In this document: positions 1 through 9,958 of the stretch, one piece after another | How positions within the stretch are numbered: position 1 is the first letter of the stretch | Layout: the number at the start of each line of letters is the position of its first letter | Assembly (NCBI GenBank): GCA_001695595.3 | Contig: MBPM02000070.1 | Coordinates: forward strand, 248,001-312,000 | Length of the DNA stretch: 64,000 bases | From: Plasmopara viticola | Lineage: Eukaryota > Oomycota > Peronosporomycetes > Peronosporales > Peronosporaceae | Direction of reading: 5' to 3' | Translations under genes and position numbers: made by a program | Notes under the pieces: generated by a model | The model's input: the letters and a program-made list of their open reading frames with translations, nothing else | Databases searched by the model: none | Told to the model about the DNA's origin: nothing

Positions 1-1040
1 GGCATAGAATGGTGTCCGCATACGTCGAGTCTTGTTCGGCGGGCAGTGCATCCAGCACCGAGGTCGTATGGGTCTTCCATTTCTTTCGGTCTTGTGCAAG
101 GGTACGTACCACTTCGAGGTCTTGTGCTGTCCGGAGTCGAAAGCCGGAGCCACGGGAAACAAGATTGTGGTCGAGTGTCGAGGGGAGCGTGGTGCGGGGA
201 CGTCCGCGCCATTTTGCTGCGGTGAAGAAGAAGTAGGCACGCATCTGGAGGTTAGCTGGAATGTCGGGATTGCGGCGAAGTACATGGCCAAACAGGCGCC
301 AGCGAGCTTGTGTCAGTCGTAGTCTCAGCGGCCGCTCATCACAGAGGTCGTAGAGTCTTGCATTCGAAATGGGTCGGGGGTAGCGATAGCCAAGAGCGTA
401 GCGAAGCTGGCGGCGATGGAAACCCTCGAGGCCGTAGAGCTCTGACTTGGTAAGAGCCCAGTTGTACAGCAGAATCGGTAGAACGTAGGTGTTGTACAAT
501 CGAATGCGTGTCTTGGGTGAGATGAACGTGGGGCGGAGCCAGACGGACCAGAGGCGGTGGAGCGCGAGGGTGGCCAGGGACTTGCGTCGGGATAGATCTT
601 TAATATCGCCGAAGAGTGTTCCGAGCTTCTTAGTGTGGTGCCAGGTTTCTTCTCGGGATCGGTCGTGTCGAGTGGCGCCCGACGGGTTGCAGTGGCGGCG
701 GATTTCGGTGACTTCAGTCTTGGCTTCGTTTTTTTTTTAGGGTTAGAAGGAAGTCATCAATGCGGTGCTCACCTCTATCGTAAATCTTGGTTTCTCGGAG
801 GCCAAGGATATCGACGCGGTAGCGCCGGAGATCTTCGGGGAGTGTTACGTGCTTCTTGCGCTTCGAACCTAGAGAATTCACATTAAAGGAGCCAATCCGG
901 ATGCGGTTGGCGCGGTCAAGGGCGTGGAAGGGGGTTTGGCCTGGTGCTGGAGACCGTCGCGTCGAGGGTGAGACTCGTTAGAGACCTGCAGATGCCCGAG
1001 AGCACCTGCCCGAAACGCGCGAGCATTAAGCCCCCGCGCT
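1..1040 (-). mobile_element. Non-LTR (LINE) retrotransposon fragment, RT core deleted, 3' end off the window
   Basis: Read on the minus strand, 905-740 gives the start of an AP-type endonuclease (RIGSFNVNSLGSKRKK, then VDILGLRETK). About 660-1 gives the C-terminal part of a LINE ORF2: KKLGTLFGDIKDL, LYNTYVLPILLYNWALTKSE, HRRQLRYALGYRYPR, RWRLFGHVLRR and GRPRTTL. The reverse-transcriptase catalytic core that should lie between is absent, so the copy is internally deleted, with the joint near an A/T run at about 729-740. The 930-1040 stretch is the 5' leader shared with the short elements at 2392-2699 and 62960-63276, but about 20 bp of that leader is missing at 1040. APE endonuclease plus RT is the usual LINE layout; the clade cannot be assigned from this remnant. 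It cannot be autonomous. Confidence 0.8.
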
Positions 1041-1116
1041 ATACTTAGTACAGTAATATACAAAGTTGATTCTAATATATACTTAGTACAGTAATATACA
1101 AAGTTGATTCTAATAT
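1041..1116. repeat. Perfect 38-bp tandem duplication
   Basis: The 38 bp at 1041-1078 are repeated exactly at 1079-1116. The array begins at the exact base where the LINE leader homology stops (1040), so it may have arisen with that insertion or its truncation. No gene is seen here. Confidence 0.9.
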
Positions 1117-2377
1117 CAGGGCAGCGCATGTTACTAAAACAGGCCGTATAAAATGTCAGAGTCATTCAGTGCGAAACGCGCTTTCTCCCCAAGTATGCTG
1201 GTCTTGGCTTGATTGTTGGAGGTCATTTTAATTAATGAGGTTGGCAATGGTGAACTTCATGCGCATTATTTATACGACCAAGTTTACGCCACGGAGGAAA
1301 AGTGCAGTGGGGATACTTAGTAGTTGCGTTTCATACTTTTGTTATTAAGCGCTAATGGTGTTATCGCACGTATTCTACTACGATTATCAATCCCCAAGTA
1401 ATTGATGGCGCAGCAAGTTTATTAACCTTTTTTTAATATGGCATAACTAAAGTTTTCAATGACGCTAAAATCTGGCGCCCACGAGAGCACGGCACTCGGG
1501 ACAGCTTGATTATGTCGCATCCATGATGCAATTTTCGTAGTAAGGTATATACAGAACAGTTATACAAAAAACATTGCGCGACTGTCAAGAGCGGAAGCTT
1601 CGTCTTCATTGTATTAGATGTTTCCCTTGGCTATAAAGCCAAAATGTTTCTCGTGTTATTTATCGAAGTTTGATCATCTCTGCGGCACAAGACATATACT
1701 GCATGAATGCTCAAGGTGGGTGGGTAGGTAGATCTTATTACCATCAGTTGGTTACTAGAGCTCCTTTTTTAAATGGTGACTGTCCGATCGCACAAATAGC
1801 TGTGGCAACCAAATGTCAACAGAATTATTCGAAGAGGCTGCAGGCGAGCGCGATCTCCCGATTTTTAGCCGCTTCCAGTAGCCCTAAAAAAAACGAAATC
1901 ACGATGAACAATAGGGAATAATAGGGCCATCAGAGCCTAGCTGAATAGTCGGGCAGATTCAGTGCCTCAAAAAGTTGCGAAGGATAAGGTTGGAGAACTG
2001 CTTCCTTTGTCAAACATTGATTGAAGCACAGTTGTCCGAATACCACTTAAGCAGGAGTTGCAGTTTATAGGTAATAGCCCGCAAAAATTGACGAAGCGTT
2101 TGTGAGCTTCTATATGCTAAAAGATATCGGTTATGGTGTATGCAATTTTAAAGTTTTATTCTGATCTACAATATATAAAATTGTGGTGACCTATTTAAAG
2201 CAAATGACATTGAATAAGATATGCAAAATGATTTATTTCAAAGATTCGGGATCGAGTTGTCATAGTGATACAAATTGGAGCATACAAAGGAAATTATAAC
2301 GATAACCGGCAATAGAAATGCTGGGCGGGAAATAACCGAGGCAAAAATTACACTGTACGTTCAGTAATGGGTTGCTG
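1117..2377. other. Intergenic, AT-rich, nothing recognised
   Basis: Only short open frames without family motifs on either strand. No RNA gene or clear repeat is seen. Confidence 0.6.
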
Positions 2378-2713
2378 CAAAACCTGATCTGATGCAGTGT
2401 AATGTAATGTATTACGTTATCGCGTTACCAAGTTATGCACGTGCTAGCTGGCTAGTCCACGGCATAGAGTGGTGTGCGCATACGTCGGGTCTCGTTCGGC
2501 GGGCAGTGCAGCCAGCACCGAGGTCGTGAGGGTCTTGCATTATTTTGCTTAGCTCTGACTTGGTAAGAGCCCAGGTGGCGCCCGGTGCTGGAGACCGTCG
2601 CGTCGAGGGTGAGACTCGTTAGAGACCTGCACGTGCCCGAGAGCACCTGCCCGAAGCGCGCGAGCATTTAGCCCCCGCGCTTGGAAGGAGGGCGTCACTC
2701 AAAACCTGATCTG
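2378..2713 (-). mobile_element. SINE-like, internally deleted LINE derivative with 14-bp target-site duplication
   Basis: The body at 2392-2699 (308 bp, minus-strand polarity) is flanked by the perfect direct repeat CAAAACCTGATCTG at 2378-2391 and 2700-2713. It consists of three blocks found far apart in the LINE copy at 1-1040: the 5' leader (about 940-1040 there), a 24-bp internal block (438-461 there) and the 3' terminal block (about 1-88 there), followed on the minus strand by an ACATT-type microsatellite tail. The same block junctions recur in the element at 62960-63276, so this is a mobilised deletion derivative and not a one-off scar. No RNA polymerase III A or B box was recognised; transcription from the LINE leader is an inference. 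A 71-codon ATG frame (2452-2667) is kept in both copies but is out of frame with the LINE protein. Confidence 0.85.
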
Positions 2714-3659
2714 TTATAAAAAAAGCTTAATTGCATCCTTTGTTATAGACAGAAATGTAGCATACGTTGCGCGCCTAGCTCTTCCTCGTACGCAGTCTTC
2801 GACTTCATACATAAATCCATGCACGCTAGTATCGCACTGCCCATTTTCATCCAATGTCGCCTTACCGACTACGCGCGAAGGAGTTAATAAATTTACCGTT
2901 CCAGCAGTGACTTTTTGTCGAAACAGCGCAAAAAAAAACACTTGTGATTTTGTGACCGACTTACGACTAATTACGTATGCGAATAATTCATTAAGCCTGA
3001 CTTATGCCAATAATAAACTTTGTCGACTGCACGTGAAGTCCACTCGACAAGTACAATCCTTATTGGTCTCTGTTATCAAGGCAGTACACAAATACATACT
3101 TACCCCTTCTTTTCTCCATGATTCCTATCAGATTGACATTCACGACGAATAGACTCTTACGAAACAAGTCAAGACCCAAACAGTAAAAATTTAAACAAAT
3201 AGCTGGATCTTAAGGCTTATGTGAGGGTGGAGCATTTGATTTACCACTTTCGGACCAGAAATTTGAGATAGTCAGACGAGTCCCGGATTGGAATTGAAGC
3301 CAAAACTTACTATATCGTTTGCGTCCTGACGGTGCCAATGCAGTACAAAAATTACACTAGCAGCTAAAAATAAAGGCTATAGTAACTTCGCAACACACAT
3401 ACTTTTTGAATTGTATAAGTGATCTAGATCGCGGTAACCTCGACGGGGCTTGATTTCGTTTGATAGTTCTTTGCATCAGATCGATAAACGCGATGCAAAC
3501 GAGTGTTAGACTAATGCATGCTTTTTAAATTATAATTGCAACGTTTGTTGAGGTGTGCTTTATAATTATAAAGGAGTCCTAAATGCTGCGAAATTTTCCA
3601 AGTCCGATCAAATTTCTGGTAATAAAGGCAGCTTCGTAGGAGTTAAGCCCAGCGTAAAA
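2714..3659. other. Intergenic, nothing recognised
   Basis: AT-rich with short frames only. No domain motif or structured repeat is visible. Confidence 0.6.
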
Positions 3660-3849
3660 AAAGAGCAGGATGATTTTGAAATTGATGACTCAAGAAAGAG
3701 GCATGGAGCAGTATGTGCCGACATGAGACAACATTGCCGATACGTTTACTAAAGCTTTGGAGCTAAAGCATTTAAAGCAGCTGAGAGCACGATTATGCGT
3801 TGCTGAATTCAAATGGTACATGCATAAGGCGAAAGAAATGAAACAGTAA
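3660..3849 (+). pseudogene. Ty1/copia polyprotein relic (end of RNase H)
   Basis: One frame reads EQYVPT, a TGA stop at 3724-3726, then DNIADTFTKALELKHLKQLR and a stop at 3847-3849. The VPT-x-DNIAD-x-FTKAL pattern is the conserved C-terminal end of the Ty1/copia RNase H domain. Nothing upstream could be read as the rest of the pol polyprotein, so this is a short relic. The in-frame stop confirms that it is dead. Confidence 0.7.
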
Positions 3850-5987
3850 CAATTAAAGCTATTTATCGAGGGGAAGAATGAGCCCTTGGCTTTTTCGACC
3901 AAGTTTCTGAGGCCCGTCTTCTTACAAATACTGCGGACAAGTTCGTTAGGTACATGGGCTAAAGCAAACAAGTCATGGAGAGGAAATTGTGCTAAGCTGA
4001 ACTCCTCACCCTATTGGTCCGTTGCATATTGTGGTAAGTAAATTCTCGATAGCATTCTCCATTTTACCGAAGTCTATCATCTAAATTTACTTAGTTGTGA
4101 TATTTGTACAAATCAAATTACTATTTTTGTTGTTTTCTTTGAGTTATCAGTATCCTCCATGTTTCAAAGGAAGCATACAAGGTCAATAAACCCTACAATC
4201 CCTTAAAAGTAAAGACTATGTCGCTTCATGCAGCATGTCAACTAATTCCCAGAAAGCTTACGAGAATAATAGCAACTTACGATCACTTAATTTTCAGCTA
4301 CCACGACAATCAATTAGGGAGGTTCAGCTACCACGACAATTAATTAGGGAGATTCAGCTACCACGACAATTAATTAGGGAGGTGACGAATGGATCTTTCA
4401 AAGAAAAACAATCGGCAGTTCACAGTTTGATTTCTCATCGCAGGCAAAGTTGCCAAGGTGGTGCGATTAGCATCTCGAGGGAATCTGCGGTTGTCTTGTT
4501 ATGAGTGGACAGACTGTCTAGTTCCTAACATGCCATATATTTCCGGGCTTTTTTATAAAAAAACCAATCGCTTATACCTATCAACCTCGTCAATTATAAT
4601 CACATGAGTTCGATGCTAGAACTATACCGAAGCCTGGACCATGAAGTGCTTGTACACTAGCGTCGCCTTATCTTTGGTCATTTCGGAAGGAAATCTACAG
4701 AAAATTGTGTTGTAAAAACGAATTGTACCACATGCCTGAATTTAAGACTGTCCTTAATCTTTGAGGTGTTGCCAAACGACTGCTCATGCTGCGTCATTCA
4801 GCGCGTCCTTTTTCGCGTTCCTCCAGGACTGTCAATTTTTCTGTGTCTCTAAGGCACAAGCGTTGGAATTATCGCTCTTTATCCCTCTAAGATCTTCGTT
4901 CCACCAGGTCCTTTGTCAACTTGTCAATTTAGTCCATATTTTGATGCGCAAACTTTCTTCAAGGATGCATCGGCGATATTAAACGCATGTCTTCATCGAC
5001 GGCTCTCTTTTTTGCGAATAACCCAAACAAAAAGTCTGTGTTTATACCCAACACAAGAACTATAAGCCCATTGTTCAACATTTCAACGTGAAATACTGCT
5101 AGTCTTTAATTATTCGGGCTAAATTTTTTGGTGTTCCGCAATTTGAAAGGGCGTACTCTTTGGATCGTGCCACAAATTGCTGTGCATAACACGTTTTGTG
5201 CAACGCCGGTTTATCAACCACACTCGAGTCTCCTTGCCGATTCTTTTCATCACTAGCAACAAGCTACCACCATGAGCAAATTGTTTTTAAGCAGTTCTAT
5301 GCTCGCTGCGGTAAATTTAAAATATCCAAGAAAGTCTAGACAACTACGAAGGGGAAACTCAAGTCGCTGTTAGTGATGAACGTTTTTTTCTATCCCAAGT
5401 TAGGCCGAGTCCTCGCCTGTCTTTGCTCGACTCGACACTTCAATTGTCGGCACGCACCCGCAACGACCGTTTTGATCTGGCTATTCTTGGAACACCACAC
5501 ATTCCACCTTGTCGTAAATGTTGCAATTTGTCGCTACTTTCTGTCTTTTCTATAGGTGATATTACCACGTCTCTTTCCAGTCTCTTGATTTTTTTCGATC
5601 TGTGTGGACTTCGCAATATGCACTAGCTCCTTCGCTTGCTGCAGAAAGTACATGCTTGCTAAAGTCAGAGCTGACAGCATAAATATTCTCATTGGTGGAT
5701 CTGCGTAGTGGACGGTATTGTACATCACAAAAAAGTTTGCTCCTTTACACACTTTCTGACAGCAACTTAATACGATGATGCTCGGTCGCTTGTTCTCGCG
5801 TTTGATGAAACTAAGGTATTTTTAGCCGGTGTAACCTGGTCGCAAACTTGTGCAGACAACACGCACTAATGTGAGTTGTTCTCTTCACCAAGTTATCATT
5901 TGTTGTTTGCAACACATTGGTGAGATGATGCCTTCAAATGTCCATCTTTAATATTACCGTCCAGTGAACACGCACTACGAGTTGTAC
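3850..5987. other. Intergenic, apart from a short tandem repeat
   Basis: No convincing gene on either strand. The only clear structure is the three-unit 30-bp repeat at 4295-4384. Confidence 0.5.
4295..4384. repeat. Three copies of a 30-bp tandem repeat
   Basis: Units at 4295-4324, 4325-4354 and 4355-4384 differ by only one or two bases. On the plus strand each unit encodes the decapeptide QLPRQLIREI or a variant within a short open frame (4235-4504). No homologue is recognised, and the frame is not supported by other evidence. Confidence 0.85.
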
Positions 5988-6290
5988 ATGGAGCTATACC
6001 AATTTCACGGGAAAGCTCCTTTTCGTCAAATAGCTTTATACCGAGCTTTCTCTGCTATGCATCTGGCAATCTTATACCCATAAGTGGCACTGTCTGCGAC
6101 ACCACCTGGCGTGAAGAGAGCCGTCCGCAGTGAGGGCTTTATAAATTCTCCACCAGGCACATATGATCGGAAGAAGACTAAAAGTGGCCTTATTCCATAC
6201 GAGGGGCGAGGCTTGCCTCGATTATCTGGAAAGCGAAAAGCGATTCTCGTGCTCTTGCAGTCAAGTATCGTCCCATTGGAGGTGGAATGA
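5988..6290 (+). other. Unassigned reading frame with one in-frame stop
   Basis: An ATG at 5988 opens a frame of about 31 codons to a TAA at 6081-6083. The same frame then stays open to about 6290 and contains RKKTKSGLIPYEGRGLPRL. It lies just before the Polinton gene run and could be a broken element gene, but no family is recognised. The minus strand is also open over part of this stretch, so coding status is doubtful. Confidence 0.2.
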
Positions 6291-6352
6291 TCCATTTGCA
6301 GAAGTTGCATTAGGGGAAGCTATCAGTTAGAAAGTCAAATAATCATAGAGAG

Positions 6353-6700
6353 ATGCTAGGAAAAGTAGCTACACTGAGTAAGGATCTAACTGACATTGTC
6401 AACACCTTGACGTACGATGGTAACATTGACAACGAAGCATATGATAAACTCTGCATGGATGATAAGGCAACGTTTGATGACTTGCTCAACAAAACAGGAC
6501 TTGTTTATACTCAGAAGGATTGGATGAATCCTGAGGAAGCACTACTTGAAGAATACCAGAAGCTTGCAGCGGAAGAAGCTATTCAAGGCAAGGATGCTAA
6601 TCCAGAGCTCAAATCGGAGCGCAGACGAGTAATTATTAGTATGTTAGCTTGTAGATTAACAAGCGAGCGTAAGGTAATCGAATTATTATCAATGCTGTAA
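6353..6700 (+). CDS. Hypothetical Polinton-associated protein, 115 aa
   Basis: An intact ATG-initiated frame of 115 codons, acidic in its first half (for example DGNIDNEAYDKLCMDDK) and probably helical. The C-terminal part is basic (SERRRVIISMLACRLTSERK). There is no signal peptide or membrane segment. It is followed 37 bp later by another small plus-strand gene, as expected for compact gene packing in a viral element. I do not recognise the family. Its survival without stops, amid broken neighbours, may reflect its short length. Confidence 0.5.
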   Translation: MLGKVATLSKDLTDIVNTLTYDGNIDNEAYDKLCMDDKATFDDLLNKTGLVYTQKDWMNPEEALLEEYQKLAAEEAIQGKDANPELKSERRRVIISMLACRLTSERKVIELLSML

Positions 6701-6737
6701 TATAGCAAGCTATAAAGGCTCTGAATTTTTTATCATA

Positions 6738-6944
6738 ATGCGGATAATTCCCAAAAAGGATCTGCTCAGAAAGCGAGTCAAATTCGCTCCTGATAGTGAC
6801 GTGGAAAAGGAGACTGCAAAGCCACCACGAAAGCTTTACAGAGACAAGATGGAAGCACTTAATTTAAATACATTGAAAAAGTCCCTCCGAGATTTAATAG
6901 ATGAAAAGAGCACAGGTGGAAAGTTAAAAACCCTTGCTCTTTAA
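6738..6944 (+). CDS. Hypothetical small basic protein, 68 aa
   Basis: An ATG frame of 68 codons, rich in Lys and Arg (KKDLLRKRVKF, KPPRKLYRDKMEAL, LKKSLRDLIDEK), with no hydrophobic segment. It is co-directional with the preceding gene at 6353-6700, and AT-rich sequence follows its TAA. A small nucleic-acid-binding or virion-core protein of the Polinton is possible, but that is inference from charge and context only. Confidence 0.45.
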   Translation: MRIIPKKDLLRKRVKFAPDSDVEKETAKPPRKLYRDKMEALNLNTLKKSLRDLIDEKSTGGKLKTLAL

Positions 6945-6949
6945 TAAAA

Positions 6950-7319
6950 TGAAAATATATACAGTATGGAATAGTTACAATAGTATATGAGTTATTCGAG
7001 CCCGATATCAGCGATATTCTGGTCGAGGCATTTTAGCAACATTAATATTGTATCTTTTTTCTTCGACTTCTTTTCGGTTTCTGACATCCCAAGGTATCTT
7101 AGTATGAGAATTGTATCCTATAGTATGCTTGGAATGAGATTATCAGGTGATCATTATGGCATCCCAAGGTATGAGAATGTAATCTCAGATATGCGAAATG
7201 TAATCTGGTATGACAGTGTAGCCAAAATTATATGGCATCCCCGGCATCCCCAGGGATGGAAATGTAACCCTGGGTATAACAGTATCATCTCGTATTCTGA
7301 CTGTTCTAATTGCATCTAA
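6950..7319. repeat. Degenerate short-period repeats
   Basis: Motifs resembling GGCATCCCAAGGTATGA and GAAATGTAATCTGGTATGA recur imperfectly between about 7085 and 7300. An open plus-strand frame (6987-7319) overlaps the repeats but shows no domain and is probably incidental. Confidence 0.4.
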
Positions 7320-7787
7320 ATGGAAGAGAGAAGATCAAACACCGTGTCAAAACAGAAAATCGAGCTTATTCCTGTCGAAACCCTGGATTGTGTTCCTTGT
7401 GGTGTGAGGAACTGCGGTGGTAGCAAGAAGCCAAAATTAGGAGTTTGACCATTATGTCAAAATCATTTCGAATACTTTGACAAACCGCGTGGAGGGGGGT
7501 TTGTATTTGCTAAAGAGGTCGGAGTTCTCAACTTATGTCGTGCGTATGGAATTATCGAAGACGTACATGAGTATATTCGTAGCAAGGCACTTGCAATTGA
7601 AGTAGCACGTGGGAGATTGCGTTCCGAAAAGCTGTCCATGATGGATGAAGATGAAGACAATGCTAGTGTCGCTATACTAGGCGGCTATGAAGAAGAAGTA
7701 ATTGATGATAAAGAACTTGATGTAGTCAATGATGAGGTGTCTTCGGAAGACTCGAAGTTTGGATACGATACTGATAATGGGATATAG
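7320..7787 (+). pseudogene. Cysteine-rich small protein gene with an in-frame stop
   Basis: An ATG at 7320 opens a frame that meets a TGA at 7446-7448 and then continues in the same frame to a TAG at 7785-7787, about 155 codons in all. The first part has a metal-binding look (DCVPCGVRNCGGSKKPK, then after the stop PLCQNHFEYFD, giving C-x2-C-x4-C spaced before C and H). The C-terminal half is very acidic (MMDEDEDN and EEEVIDDKELDVVNDEV). A zinc-ribbon regulatory or structural protein of the Polinton is plausible but not recognised. It lies about 210 bp from the 3' end of the CRN gene, tail to tail. Confidence 0.5.
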
Positions 7788-7996
7788 ACGAAAGTTTGCG
7801 ATAGCTGTAGTATAGAATAATAATGACTCGTAGCTCAGTCAGTACTTCATGTGATAAACGATTACAAAGTCTTTCGATACCGTGCTTGACCAAAATGTTT
7901 GTAGAGCAATCGAGCTCGAGCACGATCTGAGGAATCGTAAAATTATTATAAGTGACTCGTCGCTACCAACAGCAAACGTACATTGTTTAAACAACA

Positions 7997-9816
7997 TCAC
8001 AAGTTCCGGGTTGTGATATAAGCAACATCCAACGGCACTTCTGTAGGAGGATCGGCTGGAGAGAGCCGAAAGTTATCACACGTTTCCTTGTCTGGCACCA
8101 ATGCAATATATCTGCTGCCGTTCGAAAAGAATCCTGCATACCTGTCCAGCACCTTCGAATCAATTTTGTGGTGGTCTGACTTCGTGATTTGAATCAATCC
8201 AACCACGTTCTGCTGCCCAGGCATGGTCATCTTGGCGACGCTATCGATGGTCTTCAGTGATCGACTCGAGGGATACTAATAATCGTCACTCGAATCGGAC
8301 AGTCTTCATGATTGTATCGCATTCCGCTACATCAATTCCATCGTTGCGGCACGACTTGGCTTCAAATTCCAACGCAACATAGCTATGCTGTGTCGCTTTC
8401 ACTCGGTCGTACGCCCTCACTTGCATCTCGATCTTCTTTCCATCTCTTGCCATTGTATGCACGTAATTCTCGAATGCAATGCCCATCAGCCCATCGTCCC
8501 TAAGCATGCGACCCTTCGACCATAACACCTCATAGTAGGATGCCTCCACAATCTTGCCAAGTTGCCTCAACGCATACTCAGAGGTGATCACACAGATCCA
8601 ATTCCTGCGGTACATATACTTACGCAAGTCAAGGTGATCGTTTGCTTGAATTCCCGTCATTTTTAAGCGATCAACTTGACGCACCGACGCACGCCCGTAC
8701 TGCGTACTGAGAAGATTTGCACCCGTCGGTTCGACCTCATTAATCGCTTGGTCGATTGAGTACTTGACACGGTCCTTCTCTAATAAGAAATCGCGCAAAT
8801 TTCCACCCGCGTAGAAGTATCTGTCCTTAATTTCGTGTTTGTTTCAGTGACGATGCGCACCAATCGCGTTCAAATCCGGCATTGACCAAAATGGGACGAG
8901 ATATTGTGTGATCACAGGGAGGTCGTCCTTCATCTTATACTGGACGGACGTTGCAAGCAACCGAAACCATGCCAGCCTTGCAAAGTTGTCGGCAATGTCC
9001 TGGTGTGTAAGACCGTCCAGACACAATTCAAAATCTCGATTTACCACAAGATCAAGATCATCAAAGCTCGCCTCGTCTTTCCGCCAGTATTGTTCGTTCT
9101 CTCCATCCATGTACAGCATGGTAAATCCTTTTCCCTTCTTCTTTCGAAACAACACGACACGCTTCTTCTGACGCAAAGCCATGTAGAATGCAAACAGCAC
9201 AGCAGCATGCGCTTACCCACACCAGGTGTGCCCACAAAAACAATGTTAAGGTTGGCTTCCATCTGAACCTCAAATACCTTGATGATATCCAGCGTTTCCG
9301 TTCGAATGTAGAACCACTCGGGGAAATCCGACACGACGCGGCAAATGTCGATAGAGATGCCGCCAACTTGCCACGCATCGATATCCAAGATCTGTGCAAT
9401 CGAATTCATATGCTTGTTCTCGATGACAGTCGATAGCTTGACTTTCAGGTCGCTCCACTTCGGCAGGAATCACCACCAACACGTGAAATTTGATTGGTTG
9501 ATGCCGTAGGCATGCCCAACAACACTTTACGAAACCCAGACTCCCCCTGCAGCTCTTTATCTTCGTTTGTCATTGCTTCGATTGCAGGAATTACTTCGCC
9601 CTTCTTCAGCTTTTTCGCATCACCAGTGCTCGAGTCGAGCCACGCGATGCCTGTCTTAGCCAAGTACAGATCCAGTTCATCGGCATCACATGTGATCGTG
9701 CGCGGCTTTTTCTCCTTGATCGCTTTCTTCAAATCATCGACCGATTGACTCGGAGCAATAACCACAGAAAACGCGCTTCCGGCCGCTTCAACCAACGCAC
9801 AGAATAGCTTCACCAT
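7997..9816 (-). pseudogene. Crinkler (CRN) effector gene: header + P-loop NTPase + REase-like C-terminus, broken
   Basis: Starts with ATG at 9816. The first frame gives MVKLFCALVEAAGSAFSVVI, then LDLYLAK (the LxLFLAK-type CRN header) and KKLKKGEVIPAIEAMT. A one-base shift near 9465 leads to HVLVVIP, the hallmark that ends the CRN recombination segment. Another shift near 9455 leads to KWSDLKVKLSTVIENKHMNS. Next comes a P-loop (FVGTPGVGKRM); its usual Ser/Thr after GK is Arg. A 5-bp repeat near 9200 shifts the frame to YMALRQKKRVVLFRKKKGKG. A TGA at 8844-8846 interrupts before YFYAGGNLRDFLLEKDRVKY. An REase-like stretch (GIAFENYVHTMA, then ALEFEAKSC) precedes a further shift near 8285, then KTIDSV and GSRYIALVPDKETCDNFRL. 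CRN proteins act in host nuclei after secretion. This copy cannot be translated through. It lies inside Polinton genes. Confidence 0.85.
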
Positions 9817-9958
9817 CTTTTCTTTTACTTTTTCGATTGATGACAGAATGATATCGGTATGATCGGTAGTACCAGGTATCTATCTACTGAGATAAACGTT
9901 ATGAAAAATATAAAATGATAGTTAGCGTTATATAACAGTGATAAATTTGTACAATAAC

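Noticed and set aside
2392..2699. tRNA-derived SINE
   Set aside because: No A or B box or tRNA-like fold was recognised. The head matches the LINE leader instead.
8904..9266. Plus-strand frames opposite the CRN gene
   Set aside because: They start with TTG or lack motifs and are shadows of the minus-strand CRN coding sequence.
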